From assembly GCA_963789165.1 (NCBI GenBank), contig CAWBJP010000010.1, forward strand, positions 310,001 through 374,000: a stretch of DNA of 64,000 nucleotides, given 5' to 3'. Below the pieces are notes generated by a model that saw nothing but the letters and a program-made list of their open reading frames with translations, was not told where the DNA came from and did not search any database. The position numbers and the translations under genes are program-made. This DNA is from CAWBJP01 sp963789165 (GTDB lineage: Bacteria > Actinomycetota > Acidimicrobiia > IMCC26256 > BP-133). This document shows positions 54,404 to 63,484 of this stretch, piece after piece (positions within the stretch are counted from its first letter, which is position 1; every line of letters begins with the position of its first letter).

Positions 54404-54497
54404 ACGGGCAGGCGTCAGCGCACGGCGAAAACCCGAACGCTGACCGGGGTCGTCGGTCGCTACGGTGGAGGGGTCACCTCGAGCAGGAGGTTCGACC

Positions 54498-55920
54498 ATG
54501 GAGCCCTTCCACACCCTCTCTTCCATCGTCCTGAGCGCCCCCGGCGGGGGCCGAGGTGGCTTCGGCGGTGGTGGCGGAGGGGGCGGCGGTGGCGGCGGCT
54601 TCGGTGGTGGCGGCGGGGGCGGCTACGGCGGGGGCGGCGGCGGTTTCGGCGGGGGCTACATGGCCGGTGGCGATGTGATGTTCCTCCTCGTCATCCTCGT
54701 CGTCGGCTTCATGATCATGATGGCCTTCAACGCCTGGCGGAACACGGTGAAGGGGACGGGGGCCAGCGGGTGGCGGCGGGCGACTCCGGCCACGCTTCAG
54801 CAGCGCCGGCAGCGGGCCCAGCAGGTGGAACTCGCCGCCGAGGAGGCCCTCAGCGACGACCCGGCCTTCGCCCCGGACGTGGTCAAAGGCGGTGCGGCCG
54901 AACTGCACAAGGACATCGTGGCGGCATGGAACGCCGGCGACCGGGACAAGCTCGGGACGCTGATCGGCCCCGACCTGCTGGTCGAATGGGCCCGCCGGCT
55001 CGACGAGTACGACCGCTTCGGCTGGCACAACGTCACCGAGGTGCGGGCCGAACCCGACGTGGAGTACGTCGGGCTCGTCAACCGCACCGAGGACGGCGAG
55101 GACCGGGTGACGGTGCGCATCGAGGTACCGCTGCGCGACATCGTCCTCGACCGGGTCGGGAACGTGGTGACCCGTAACGACGACACCAACGCCGACGGGC
55201 TCGTCACCCTGGCCGAGTACTGGACGCTGGGGAAGCGCCCTGGCGAAGACGGCACCGCGCGCTGGACCCTGGTGTCCATCGAGCAGGACGCCGAAGGGGC
55301 CCACAACCTGGACGCCCCCATCATCGCCTCTCCCTGGTCCGACGACCGCCTACGGGACCAGGCCGTGACCGAGCGGGGCGTGGCCGCCGCCGTGGCCGGC
55401 GAAAGGATCCGGGAGGTGGCCGACCTCGACTTCGATGGCGACGCCCGCACCGCCGCCCTCGACCTGGCCAACATGGACGGCCGCTTCGCCCCCGACGTCC
55501 TGGAGGCGGCGGCCCGCCGGGCCCTGGCGGGGTGGGCCGAGGCGGTCGACGGCGACGACACCATCCTTGAAGGAATCGCCACGCCCGAGGCCGTCCTGGC
55601 CATGTTGCATCCCGGAGACCCGTCAGCTCAGACCCGCCTGGTGGTCCGGGGCCCGAAGCTACGGGCCCTGCGCATCGTGGACCTCGACGCCGGCGCCGAC
55701 CCGCCGGCCATGTTCGTGGAAGCCGAGGTGGCCGGGCGACGCTACGTCGAGGACCGCGACACCACCATCGTGGTGTCGGGCCGCAACGACGCCGAAGTCG
55801 TCTTCACCGAACGCTGGCGGATGGCCCTCTCCGACGACCCCGCCACCCCGTGGCGGATCGTCGAGACGGACGCTTCCCCGCCGGCCGGGCGCGCGCCGGG
55901 AAGCACCCACCGGAGGCTGA
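54498..55920 (+). CDS. Gly-rich membrane protein with Tim44-like domain
   Basis: After MEPFHTLSSIVLSAP comes a tract of almost pure glycine with F/Y (about residues 15-54), a membrane segment VMFLLVILVVGFMIMMAFNAW (about 58-80) and, from about 130 on, a Tim44-like/NTF2-fold domain (KDIVAAWNAGDRDKLGTLIG, EYWTLGKRPGEDGTARWTLVSIEQD). A second similar module follows, ending DPATPWRIVETD. AGCAGGAGG precedes ATG 54498. The open frame itself runs on to 56204, across the antisense pspAA, with a non-coding look; the true stop is probably near 55920 after a small indel. Convergent with pspAA. Confidence 0.75.
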
Positions 55921-55939
55921 CCCGCCGGGCCGCTCAGGA

Positions 55940-56230
55940 TCACCCGGGGAGGAACCCGTCCTCGTCTTCGTCGCCCTCGAGGAGCTGGCGCACCTCGTCG
56001 AGCGTGGAGTCAGGGGCGGGGAGGAACAGCTCGGAGGGCCCGAGGTGGTCCTCGGGAACGGGCGTGCCCAGCTCCCGCACCCGGGCCAGCAGAGCCTCGA
56101 GCGAGGCCCGGAAACTGGCCTCGTCCCCTGCCTCCACCGCCACCACCAGCTTGTCGTCGAGCTCGTTCAGCTCGTCAAGGACGCCGTCCGGCACCTCGAG
56201 CTGACCCTCCTCCAGGATGCGCAGGATCAC
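55940..56230 (-). CDS. pspAA: PspA-associated protein PspAA
   Basis: 96 residues: MILRILEEGQLEVPDGVLDELNELDDKLV (in parts), then RVRELGTPVPEDHLGPSELFLPAPDSTLDEVRQLL, the PspAA domain pattern. PspAA partners PspA in actinobacteria and archaea in the envelope-stress system. Its ATG overlaps the pspA stop by four bases. An acidic C-terminus (EGDEDEDG). Confidence 0.92.
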   Translation of the reverse strand: MILRILEEGQLEVPDGVLDELNELDDKLVVAVEAGDEASFRASLEALLARVRELGTPVPEDHLGPSELFLPAPDSTLDEVRQLLEGDEDEDGFLPG

Positions 56231-56976
56231 TGTCCCTCCTTCACCGGGGGCGACTCGATGGCCTTCGGGGCCGCGCCGGCACCCAGCTCCGCCTTCAGCC
56301 GAGCCAGGTCCGATTCCACCGCCGCGCCGGCCGAGAGCTTGTTCAGCTCGGCCTGGATGTCGCCGCCGGGCTCGGCGGTGACGTCGTCGAGGGCCCCGGA
56401 GGCGATCAGCTCGTCGACCGCACCGGCCCGGGCCTGGAGCTGGGCCGTCTTGTCCTCAGCCCGCTGGATGGCCAATCCCACGTCGCCCATCTCCTCGGAG
56501 ATGCCCGACACGGCCTCGCCGATCTTGGAGGTCGCCTCGGCGGCGGTGTAGGTCGCCTTGATGGTCTCCTTCTTGGTCCGGAACGCCTCGACCTTGCCCT
56601 GGAGTCGCTGGAGGGCGATGGTGAGCTTGGTCTCCTCGGCCATCAGCTGGTCGTGCTGGACCTTGAGGCCCTCCAGCTGGCCGCCGATCCCCGCCTTGCG
56701 GGACAGGGCCTCGGTGGCCAGGTCCTCCTTCCCGGCGGCCAGGGCCTGCTTGGCCTGTTGCTCGAGCTTGGCCGCCGCCGTCTGCAGCTGGGTCGCCTGG
56801 AGCTCGATCCGCTTGCGGGAGGTGGCCACGTCGGCCAGGCCCCGCCGGACCTGCTGGACCATCTCCAGCTGGCGCTCGTAGCTGTAGTCGAGGGTCTCCC
56901 GGGGGTCTTCGGCCTTGTCCAGAGCCTTGGACGTCTTGGCTCTCATGATGTCGGTGAAGCGCTTCATCAATCCCAT
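56227..56976 (-). CDS. pspA: PspA/IM30 (ESCRT-III-like) membrane stress protein
   Basis: 249 residues, mostly coiled coil: MGLMKRFTDIMRAKTSKALDKAEDPRE, LDYSYERQLEMVQQVRRGLADV, then AKQALAAGKEDLATEAL and LEGLKVQHDQL. PspA binds and stabilises damaged membranes. Only 16 bp separate it from the zinc-ribbon gene upstream on the same strand, so it seems to be co-transcribed with the CIS gene cluster. Confidence 0.95.
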   Translation of the reverse strand: MGLMKRFTDIMRAKTSKALDKAEDPRETLDYSYERQLEMVQQVRRGLADVATSRKRIELQATQLQTAAAKLEQQAKQALAAGKEDLATEALSRKAGIGGQLEGLKVQHDQLMAEETKLTIALQRLQGKVEAFRTKKETIKATYTAAEATSKIGEAVSGISEEMGDVGLAIQRAEDKTAQLQARAGAVDELIASGALDDVTAEPGGDIQAELNKLSAGAAVESDLARLKAELGAGAAPKAIESPPVKEGQ

Positions 56977-56992
56977 GGCGCGAGACCTTAGA

Positions 56993-58452
56993 TCAGCTGG
57001 CGGTGAAGAACTGCAGGTCGGTGATGGAGGCTTCCTGACCGGACTGGCCGGGGTAGACGGAGCGGATCTCGATCCGCACGGCGGACACGCCGTCGCCCGA
57101 CACGTCGATCAGCTGGAGGTCCTCCTTGTCCTCCAGGGTGGCGTCCCGGCCGCCGAGGGAGGCGCCGGCGCCGTCCAGCGCCTCGATGTGGACGTCCTTG
57201 GGCCGGGGATGGGCCAGGAACTCCGCCCCGCTCCGCCCCGGGAAGATCCCGACCTTGGCCAGGCTGAAGGCGGCGGGGAACCGGATGGTGATGGCCTGAC
57301 CGGTGCCGTCGCCTTCAGCGGCCTCGGCCCAGAAGGTGTTCGAACCCTTGTCGGTGGCGGCGAGCGCCTCATGACCGGGCACTGCGGAGGTGGCCTCGGC
57401 GGCGTTGGGATTCACCGGGTCGAACCCTCCGGGGACCACGGTCTGGCGGATGTCGCTCGCCTTGTCGGTGAGGGCGCCCCGGAACAGCAGGGCGGCCGCG
57501 CCGAGGACGACGACGGCCCCGATGACCAGCGGCTTGGTCAGGTTCGACTTGGACTTCTTCGGCGGCGGGCGCTCCCCGGCCGCCATCGGCCCCAGCTCCT
57601 TCTTGCCCGTGACCTTGTCCGAGACCTTCTCGATCAGCTTCGGCGCAGGCTTCTCCTCCACGACAGGCGGGGGCGCGGCCGCCACCAGGGAGGTGCCGCA
57701 GCTCCGGCAGAACTTCCGTTGCGGCGTGTTGCCCGCGCCGCACTCGGCGCACACCTTGTCGCCGGGCTGGGGTTTGGCCGGTTCGGTGGCCGCCGCCGGT
57801 CAGGGGCCGGGCCGCCGGCTTCGGCGGCGGGGCGGCGGTGGGGGCCGACGGGCCGGGCGTGGACGGCTTGGCCGGCGCCGGTGTGCTCGGCGGCGGCGCG
57901 GCCGCCGTGGGCTCGCCCGGTGCCGCCGTGGTAGGTGCCGGCGTGGGCGCAGCCGGCTTCGGCGGGGCCTCGGGCGGCGCGACACTCGCCGCCGGGGCCG
58001 GCGTGGTGCCGCCCGCGGTCGTGGCCGGAGCCGGGAGCCGGACGATCACGGAGAGACGGCGTGGCCGGGGTCACCGTCGGCTCGGCCGGCGCCGGGCCGC
58101 CCGCCGCCGGGGCGGGCGTGGACCCGCCCGCCGTCGTGGCCGGAGCCGGCGCCGGGCGGTCCCGCAGAGACGGGGTGGCCGGAACCACCTCGGGCTCGGC
58201 CGGGGGAGGCGGAGGCGCGGCGGTGGCCGCGGGCACGGAGCCGGCGGCGACGGGGGCCTCGTCCATCTCGACCATGGTCTCGACGGGCTCCTCGGCTGCG
58301 GCCTCCTCGGCCACCAGGTCGAGGTCGGCCGCGGCTTCGGTAGGTGCGTCCGCCTCCACCTTCTGGCCGACGAACTCGAGAAACTCACCGCAGTCTCCGC
58401 AGAAGGCGTCGGAGTCCTCGTTGCTGAAGCCGCACTGGGTGCACACGATCAT
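56993..58452 (-). CDS. Double zinc-ribbon membrane protein with NADase-type glycan-binding/discoidin-like domain, frame broken twice
   Basis: N-terminal zinc ribbon CTQCGFSNEDSDAFCGDCGEF; an Ala/Pro-rich linker of over 200 residues with an internal duplication (TPSLRDRPAPAPATTAGG twice); second ribbon CAECGAGNTPQRKFCRSCGTSL; membrane segment KPLVIGAVVVLGAAALLFRGA; an extracytoplasmic beta domain (SNTFWAEAAEGDGTGQAITIRFP, FSLAKVGIFPG) like the NADase-type glycan-binding/F5-8C fold. Shifts near 58035 (an extra C in a repeat copy) and near 57795. The ATG overlaps the gpI stop (ATGA). Possibly the membrane tether or signal part of the CIS. Confidence 0.8.
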
Positions 58453-58989
58453 GGCTTCGACACCTCCACCTGATGAGGGACGTGCGCCGGCTTGGCTTCG
58501 GCCACCAGGGCCTCCAGCCGGCGCGTGTCGACCGATGTCGGGATCTGGGACCCGGACCCGCACCACCAGCCGGGGATCGCCCGTCCCCGGCATGGTGCCG
58601 CCGGGCGTCGGCGACGAGGCTACTCCGCCACTGTCCTCGATTTCCGGTGTGCTCCCCGTGTACAGGGCGATCTGCTCGGCCAGGGCGAAGACGGTGCCCC
58701 GCCGGCGGTACAGGTCGGCGGCCCGGGACACCAGCTCCCGCTGGCGGGCCTCGGGCCAGTTCTCGTCCAGGCCCACCCCCACCCACCCCGCCAGCCAGCA
58801 CAGGAAGTCCACGGGGGCCAGGTCGGGATCGAGATAGGCGGGGAAGTTGTCGAGGGAGACGAACACGGGGGCCAGCACCCCATCCAGCGCCGAGGTGAGC
58901 TGCTGGACGAAGTCGTCCTCCCGGAACAGAGCGGGCAGCTGCTCCCCCAGCGGATGCGGGCTGTCCAGCTCCAGCACCAGGCCGCGCAT
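58449..58989 (-). CDS. Phage tail protein I-like baseplate protein (CIS), frame broken once
   Basis: MRGLVLELDSPHPLGEQLPAL, AYLDPDLAPVDFLCWLAGWVGVGLDENWPEARQRELV (in parts), RRRGTVFALAEQIALYTG and LVVRVRVPDPD are typical of the gpI-type protein of contractile injection systems. The frame is lost near 58548; VDTRRLEALVAEAKPAHVPHQVEVSKP then ends it. The span is 541 bp, i.e. one base off, which agrees with a single indel. It caps the baseplate wedge. Overlaps gpJ by one base and the next gene by four. Confidence 0.87.
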
Positions 58990-60935
58990 CAGCCCTCCAC
59001 CCGGACCTGGTGCTGGAAGGAGAACACCAGCGTGTCGGGCGCCAACTCCAGGCGCTGGACGGCTTCGCCCCGCTTGCTGGTGGCGACGTCGGCGCCGAAG
59101 AGGCGGGCGTCCTCCACGAACTCGGTGCCGTCCAGACGCTGGAGGACGGAGTACACCTCGCCCACGTGCAGGGGCCGCCCGAAGGGCCAGCCACGTCCAT
59201 CGGGCCCGCCCGTGATCGGGTGGAGGTAGGCGTAGAGCGCCCGCCGGGCCTCCTCCTGGAGGCGGGTGGCGCTGGTCCGGGGCCGGGCCCGGATCTTGGC
59301 CACCACCGTGACCCCCTGGTACAGCGGCGGCTCGACCAGCACCCGGGCACCGATCATGCGCCGCTCGTCGAGGTAGGCCACCAGGCGGGAGAGCGTCTCC
59401 TCCGAGGGAACGAGCTGCTCGAACGCCAGCGCCCCCGTCTCGTCGTCGGCCGCCGCCGGGACGAGCAGCACCCGGACCGACCCGGCGTCGGCGCCGTCAC
59501 CGGCGGCCAGGGCCTTGACCCGGGCGATCTCCGGGGCCGCCTGGCGGACCAGGTGCTCGTAGTCCTCGGCCGTCACCGCCCGGTCCCGGCTGCGCAGCAG
59601 GAGCGGGCCGCGCACCTTGGCGTTGGCCACGTCCTCGCCGTCCACCCCGCCCGCCGCCGGCCGGCGGTTCTCCACCCGGGACACGTAGGGGATGGAGCTC
59701 TTGAGCACGCTGATGGCGCCCCGGGCCACGTTGCCGGCGCTGCCGCCGCCGGTGCGGTAGACGGGCACCCGGACCCGCGATCCCTTCGGCGGGACGGCGC
59801 CGTGGCGCCGCACCGACCCGTCGGGCTCGCGTACCGCCGGCCCGAAGATGACGAGGCCGTCGGCGTCGTCGAGGACGAAGTGCCGGTCGGCCGGGCCGCT
59901 GCGGGCGAAGCCGTCGACCCGTTCCCAGCGCTCCCAGCCCTCGGGCGAGGACGTCTCCACCACCACCGGTTCGGGGGAGGGCACCACCGGGCGGCGCTTG
60001 AGCGCCAGGGTCTGGCCCGGCGTGCCTTCCGAGATGCCCAGGTGCTCGCCCTCGACGATCTCGGCGTGGACCGCGGTGGTGGTGCCGCCGATGGTGGCCG
60101 CGGTGAGGCTCCGGATCACGGGCGAGGCGGAGTAGGTGGGCTGGCCTTCCTCCACCTCCGTGACCCGGGCCCGCAGCCATCCGGCCCGGTGCTTGTTGAT
60201 GACGGAGGCGGCGTGGACGGCGGGCACGTGGACCACCACGTCGCCGTCCTGGTTGAGCCCGCCGGTGCCGTCGCGCTCCAGGGCCGCCGGCACCCACGTC
60301 TCGCCGTCGAAGGCCTCCCAGGTGATCGGCGGGTGCTGGGGATCGACCCCGACGCCCTCGATGTCGCAGTCCACCCGGAGGACCACCGCCCCGCCGGGCA
60401 CCGGATCCGAGAGGCCGACGTAGAGGGCGTCGCCGGGTTGGGGTACCTGGTTGAAGCAGGCGAAGGGCCGCTCCGCCCCCACCGCCTCGTCGTGGGCGAT
60501 GACCTCGTCGGGGTTGAGCGACGCCCCCAGGTGGGCCAGCTGGCACGGCACGATGGCCAGGTCGGTGTCGACGGTGAAGGCCACCGCCTCTTCCGTCTCC
60601 GTGCGCAGGGTCGCCACCTGGGTGCCGGCCGCCACCGTGATCACATCGGGCTGGGGGGCGGAGAGCCAGAAGGTCACGTCAGCCCGGGCCGCGGTGGGCG
60701 GGAAGAGGCGCACGCCGATCAGGTCGAGGAACTTGAGGTAGTTGCGGTCCGGCACCCGGTTGAGGCGGTAGAGCAGCTGATCGACCATGTAGGCGAACGT
60801 CTCGATGAGGGTGACGCCGGGGTCGGAGACGTTGTGGTCGGTCCACGCCGGGCAGCGCTGGGCGACGAGGCGTTTGGCGTCGTCGACCAGGTCCTGGAAC
60901 CGCCGGTCGTCGAGGTTGGGAGCTGCGAGAGGCAT
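58989..60935 (-). CDS. Baseplate J-like assembly protein (CIS wedge)
   Basis: 648 residues: PNLDDRRFQDLVDDAKRLVAQ, WTDHNVSDPGVTLIETFAYMVDQLLYRLNRVPDRNYLKFLDLIGV (in parts) at the N-terminus and SRDRAVTAEDYEHLVRQAAPEIARVKA in the gpJ core; a C-terminal YLDERRMIGARVLVEPPLYQGVTV. This is the putative baseplate assembly protein of eCIS/phage-tail-like particles (Afp11-like). It assembles wedges around the spike. 6 bp after gp25. Confidence 0.94.
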   Translation of the reverse strand: MPLAAPNLDDRRFQDLVDDAKRLVAQRCPAWTDHNVSDPGVTLIETFAYMVDQLLYRLNRVPDRNYLKFLDLIGVRLFPPTAARADVTFWLSAPQPDVITVAAGTQVATLRTETEEAVAFTVDTDLAIVPCQLAHLGASLNPDEVIAHDEAVGAERPFACFNQVPQPGDALYVGLSDPVPGGAVVLRVDCDIEGVGVDPQHPPITWEAFDGETWVPAALERDGTGGLNQDGDVVVHVPAVHAASVINKHRAGWLRARVTEVEEGQPTYSASPVIRSLTAATIGGTTTAVHAEIVEGEHLGISEGTPGQTLALKRRPVVPSPEPVVVETSSPEGWERWERVDGFARSGPADRHFVLDDADGLVIFGPAVREPDGSVRRHGAVPPKGSRVRVPVYRTGGGSAGNVARGAISVLKSSIPYVSRVENRRPAAGGVDGEDVANAKVRGPLLLRSRDRAVTAEDYEHLVRQAAPEIARVKALAAGDGADAGSVRVLLVPAAADDETGALAFEQLVPSEETLSRLVAYLDERRMIGARVLVEPPLYQGVTVVAKIRARPRTSATRLQEEARRALYAYLHPITGGPDGRGWPFGRPLHVGEVYSVLQRLDGTEFVEDARLFGADVATSKRGEAVQRLELAPDTLVFSFQHQVRVEG

Positions 60936-60941
60936 GGCGCG

Positions 60942-61340
60942 CTATCCCTCCGCCTGGATCAGGTAGAACGGGAACACCAGGTTGCGGGGGTCGTTGGAGC
61001 CCCGCCGCGTGTAGCGGACGTCGATGTAGAGGGTCGAGGGCTCGTCGACGTCGAAGGTGGTCTCCACGTCGCCCACCTCGATGCGGGGCTCCCACCGCTC
61101 GAGGGAGGCCCGCACCTCGTAGGAGATGCGTCCGGCGGTGGTGGCGTCGGCCGGGGCGAAGACGAAATCGTGGATGGCGCAGCCGAACTCGGGGCGCATG
61201 GGGCGCTCCCCGGGGGCGGTGCCCAGCACCAGGCGGATGGCCTCCTCCAGCTCCCGGTCCCCCGAGGCCAGGGCGATGCCGCCGGTGGCGTCGGTGCGTA
61301 GCGGGAAGGCCCAGCCCGATCCGATGAACTCCTCTGCCAT
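60942..61340 (-). CDS. gp25-like baseplate protein (CIS)
   Basis: 132 residues with GPW_gp25 fold: FIGSGWAFPLRTDATGGIALA, ELEEAIRLVLGTAPGERPMRPEFGCAIHDFVF (in parts), YEVRASLERWEPRIEV. It starts the sheath and joins the hub to wedge proteins. Between PAAR and gpJ, in the usual CIS order. Confidence 0.94.
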   Translation of the reverse strand: MAEEFIGSGWAFPLRTDATGGIALASGDRELEEAIRLVLGTAPGERPMRPEFGCAIHDFVFAPADATTAGRISYEVRASLERWEPRIEVGDVETTFDVDEPSTLYIDVRYTRRGSNDPRNLVFPFYLIQAEG

Positions 61341-61342
61341 CT

Positions 61343-61609
61343 TCAGCCTCCGATGAGCACGTCGGGCGCTCCGCTGGTGATGGGGGCGCCGCAGCCGGAC
61401 ACGTCGCCGAGGCGCAGCGCCTGGCGGCCGCCGATGATGACGTTCTGACAGCCCATGGCGAACGGGCCCGGCGGGTGCATGGCCGAGCAGGTGTGGGTGT
61501 CGCCCACCACCGCGGCGGGCTTCCCGCCGATGAGCACGCTGGCCACGCCGGGGCCGGTGATGACCCCGGGGTGTCCCGTCTGGTCCCCCACCCTCGCCGC
61601 CGGCGGCAT
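61343..61609 (-). CDS. PAAR-domain spike tip protein (CIS)
   Basis: 88 residues: PAARVGDQTGHPGVITGPGVASVLIGGKPAAVVGDTHTCSAMHPPG (in parts) and CQNVIIGGRQALRLGDVSGCG. His and Cys residues fit metal binding at the tip. It sharpens the VgrG-like spike. It is a lone PAAR domain with no fused toxin, so no effector is attached here. 2 bp before gp25. Confidence 0.94.
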   Translation of the reverse strand: MPPAARVGDQTGHPGVITGPGVASVLIGGKPAAVVGDTHTCSAMHPPGPFAMGCQNVIIGGRQALRLGDVSGCGAPITSGAPDVLIGG

Positions 61610-61632
61610 CTCCCCTATTCCCCCTGGCTCTC

Positions 61633-63477
61633 TCAGTTGATCTTGACCAGCGGGGCGGCCACGGTGACCGTGTTGCCGCCCTTGATCGCGGTGGCGTCGC
61701 CCGCCACCTCGACGCTGGCTCCCTTGAGGGACACCGTTCCCGTCCCTTCCAGGTCGAGACCGCTGCCCTTCACCTCCACCCCGCCGCCGCCCCCGTCGAT
61801 GGTCGCCCCCTGGGCGCCCTTGATGGCCACCTTCTGACCGGCCAGCTCCAGGTCGCCGTCCATGTGGATCTTCAACGCCCCCTTGGCTTCGATGACGACA
61901 TCACCTGAGCTGGTGAGCTTGACCGTGCGGGTCGTCTGGTTGAGCGACAGGCGCAGTTGGCGATCGCCGGAGAGGACGGCGACCCCTTCGTCGCCGTCGC
62001 CGTCGAGGAACACCAGCCCGTGACCCTTGCGGGAGAGGATGCCGCGGCGGGTCACCCCGCCGGTGGCGGCGTCGATGAGCCCCTCGCCCAGGTTCGGCTT
62101 GTCCATGCCGTTGTAGAGGCCGCCCAGGACATAGGGGTTGGCCAGGTCGCCGCCCTCGAACGCCACCAGCACCTCGTCGTTGACCTCGGGCAGGGTGACC
62201 GAGCCCCGGTCCTTGCCCGCCCCGGGCTGAAGGGTGCGGACCCAGTCGCTCTCGTAGGAGTCCGACATCCACGGGAAGCGCAGCTTCACCCGGCACAGCC
62301 CGTCGGGATCCCGGACGTCGGTGACCAGGGCGCTGGCGACGCCCGACCGCCCCTGCCCGTTGCCGGTGCCGTTCATGTGGGTGCCGCCGGTGACGAGCCC
62401 GAGCAGCGAGCGCTCGTTGCGGCCGCTGGCCGTGAAGAGGGTGGTGTAGCCCTCGTCGGGGTCGTAGAGGTGGCGGGTGGTGGTGAGCGTGTAGCGCCCG
62501 TCGAAGGGATCGCCGGCCAGGCCCAGGCTGACGGGGGTCCCGGCCCGCAGCTTGGGGTTGCCCCGGGACACGCCCTCCAGTTCGGCGAAGGCGCCGGCGA
62601 TCTGGTCGGCGATGGCCTTGGCCATGGCGTCCACGTCGGCCTGGCGGGACAGGGAGGGGGCCGGGGCGGTGTAGGTGGCGGCGCCGAACTTCCCGGCCAG
62701 TTCCTCGGGCTTGACCGACAGCTCGGTGGAGGTGGTGGCCGCCGGGGCGGCGCCGATCATGGCCTGCTTGGCCGCGCTGTCCCAGCCCCGGACCCGGACC
62801 TCCTTCACCTGCTCGGCCGAGGTGAGGGTGGAGCGGAAGCGGATGAGCCCTTTGCCCGGCACCAGTTGGAGCGGGTCGGCGGAGCGCAGGTCGCCGCTGC
62901 CGGGGGCTCCGGTGGCCTCCGCCGGCTGGCGGAAGTCGAGCTTCCCGTCGACCACGGCCACCTCGTAGCCGATCTCCCGGGCCAGGCGGGAGAGGAACTC
63001 CCAGTCCGAGGAGTTCCCCTGGGTCACCTGGGGGAAGACGGTGGTGGTGGCGTCGATGCGTCCGGTGGGCAGGCCCACCCGTTCTGCCACCGCCTTGGCC
63101 ACGTCGGCGTAGGTGACGTTGCGGTACGACTCGGCCACCCGGCCCCGGAACAGGCGGTGGGCGTGGTCGAAGCCGCGCACCACGGTGAAGCTGCCCCCGG
63201 GACCGAACTCGGCTTCGAGGGCGGTGACCTCGCCGGTGAGGAGCTTGACCGGTGCCGGCTCGGCGTCGGCCACCACCGACACCACCACCGGGGCGCCGAC
63301 CTCGATGCCGGCGTCCTTGAGGACGGTGCGATCCGGGTCCCGGAAGGTGAGGACGAACAGGTCGGGCAGATGCAGGTTGTCGTCCACGTAGGCCGTCACC
63401 AGGCGCTGGGTGACGTTGGGCGGCAACGGCGAGCCGGCCACCTCCACCATCAGCGGGCTCGGGTGCTGGGCGGCCAT
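61633..63477 (-). CDS. VgrG-like spike protein (CIS)
   Basis: 614 residues. gp27-like domains at the N-terminus (LPDLFVLTFRDPDRTVLKDAG, VAKAVAERVGLPTGRIDATTT, DWEFLSRLAREIGYEV), then gp5-like OB fold (RVKLRFPWMSDSYESDWVRTLQPGAGKDRG in parts, LPEVNDEVLVAFEGGDLANPYVLGGLYNG) and a beta-helix C-terminus (AKGALKIHMDGDLELAGQKVAIKG). It is the central spike of the injection machine. ATG 63477 precedes the first domain; the longer upstream frame is not coding. Confidence 0.94.
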   Translation of the reverse strand: MAAQHPSPLMVEVAGSPLPPNVTQRLVTAYVDDNLHLPDLFVLTFRDPDRTVLKDAGIEVGAPVVVSVVADAEPAPVKLLTGEVTALEAEFGPGGSFTVVRGFDHAHRLFRGRVAESYRNVTYADVAKAVAERVGLPTGRIDATTTVFPQVTQGNSSDWEFLSRLAREIGYEVAVVDGKLDFRQPAEATGAPGSGDLRSADPLQLVPGKGLIRFRSTLTSAEQVKEVRVRGWDSAAKQAMIGAAPAATTSTELSVKPEELAGKFGAATYTAPAPSLSRQADVDAMAKAIADQIAGAFAELEGVSRGNPKLRAGTPVSLGLAGDPFDGRYTLTTTRHLYDPDEGYTTLFTASGRNERSLLGLVTGGTHMNGTGNGQGRSGVASALVTDVRDPDGLCRVKLRFPWMSDSYESDWVRTLQPGAGKDRGSVTLPEVNDEVLVAFEGGDLANPYVLGGLYNGMDKPNLGEGLIDAATGGVTRRGILSRKGHGLVFLDGDGDEGVAVLSGDRQLRLSLNQTTRTVKLTSSGDVVIEAKGALKIHMDGDLELAGQKVAIKGAQGATIDGGGGGVEVKGSGLDLEGTGTVSLKGASVEVAGDATAIKGGNTVTVAAPLVKIN

Positions 63478-63484
63478 GGGCGGC

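Noticed and set aside
54540..54660. Glycine-rich tract as a CRISPR-like or minisatellite array
   Set aside because: It is coding low complexity (GGC/GGT/GGG codons) without spacers or fixed repeat units.
55921..56204. C-terminal extension of the Tim44-like protein across pspAA
   Set aside because: The tail is a Ser/Arg-rich string typical of an antisense frame, while pspAA on the other strand is a clear family member.
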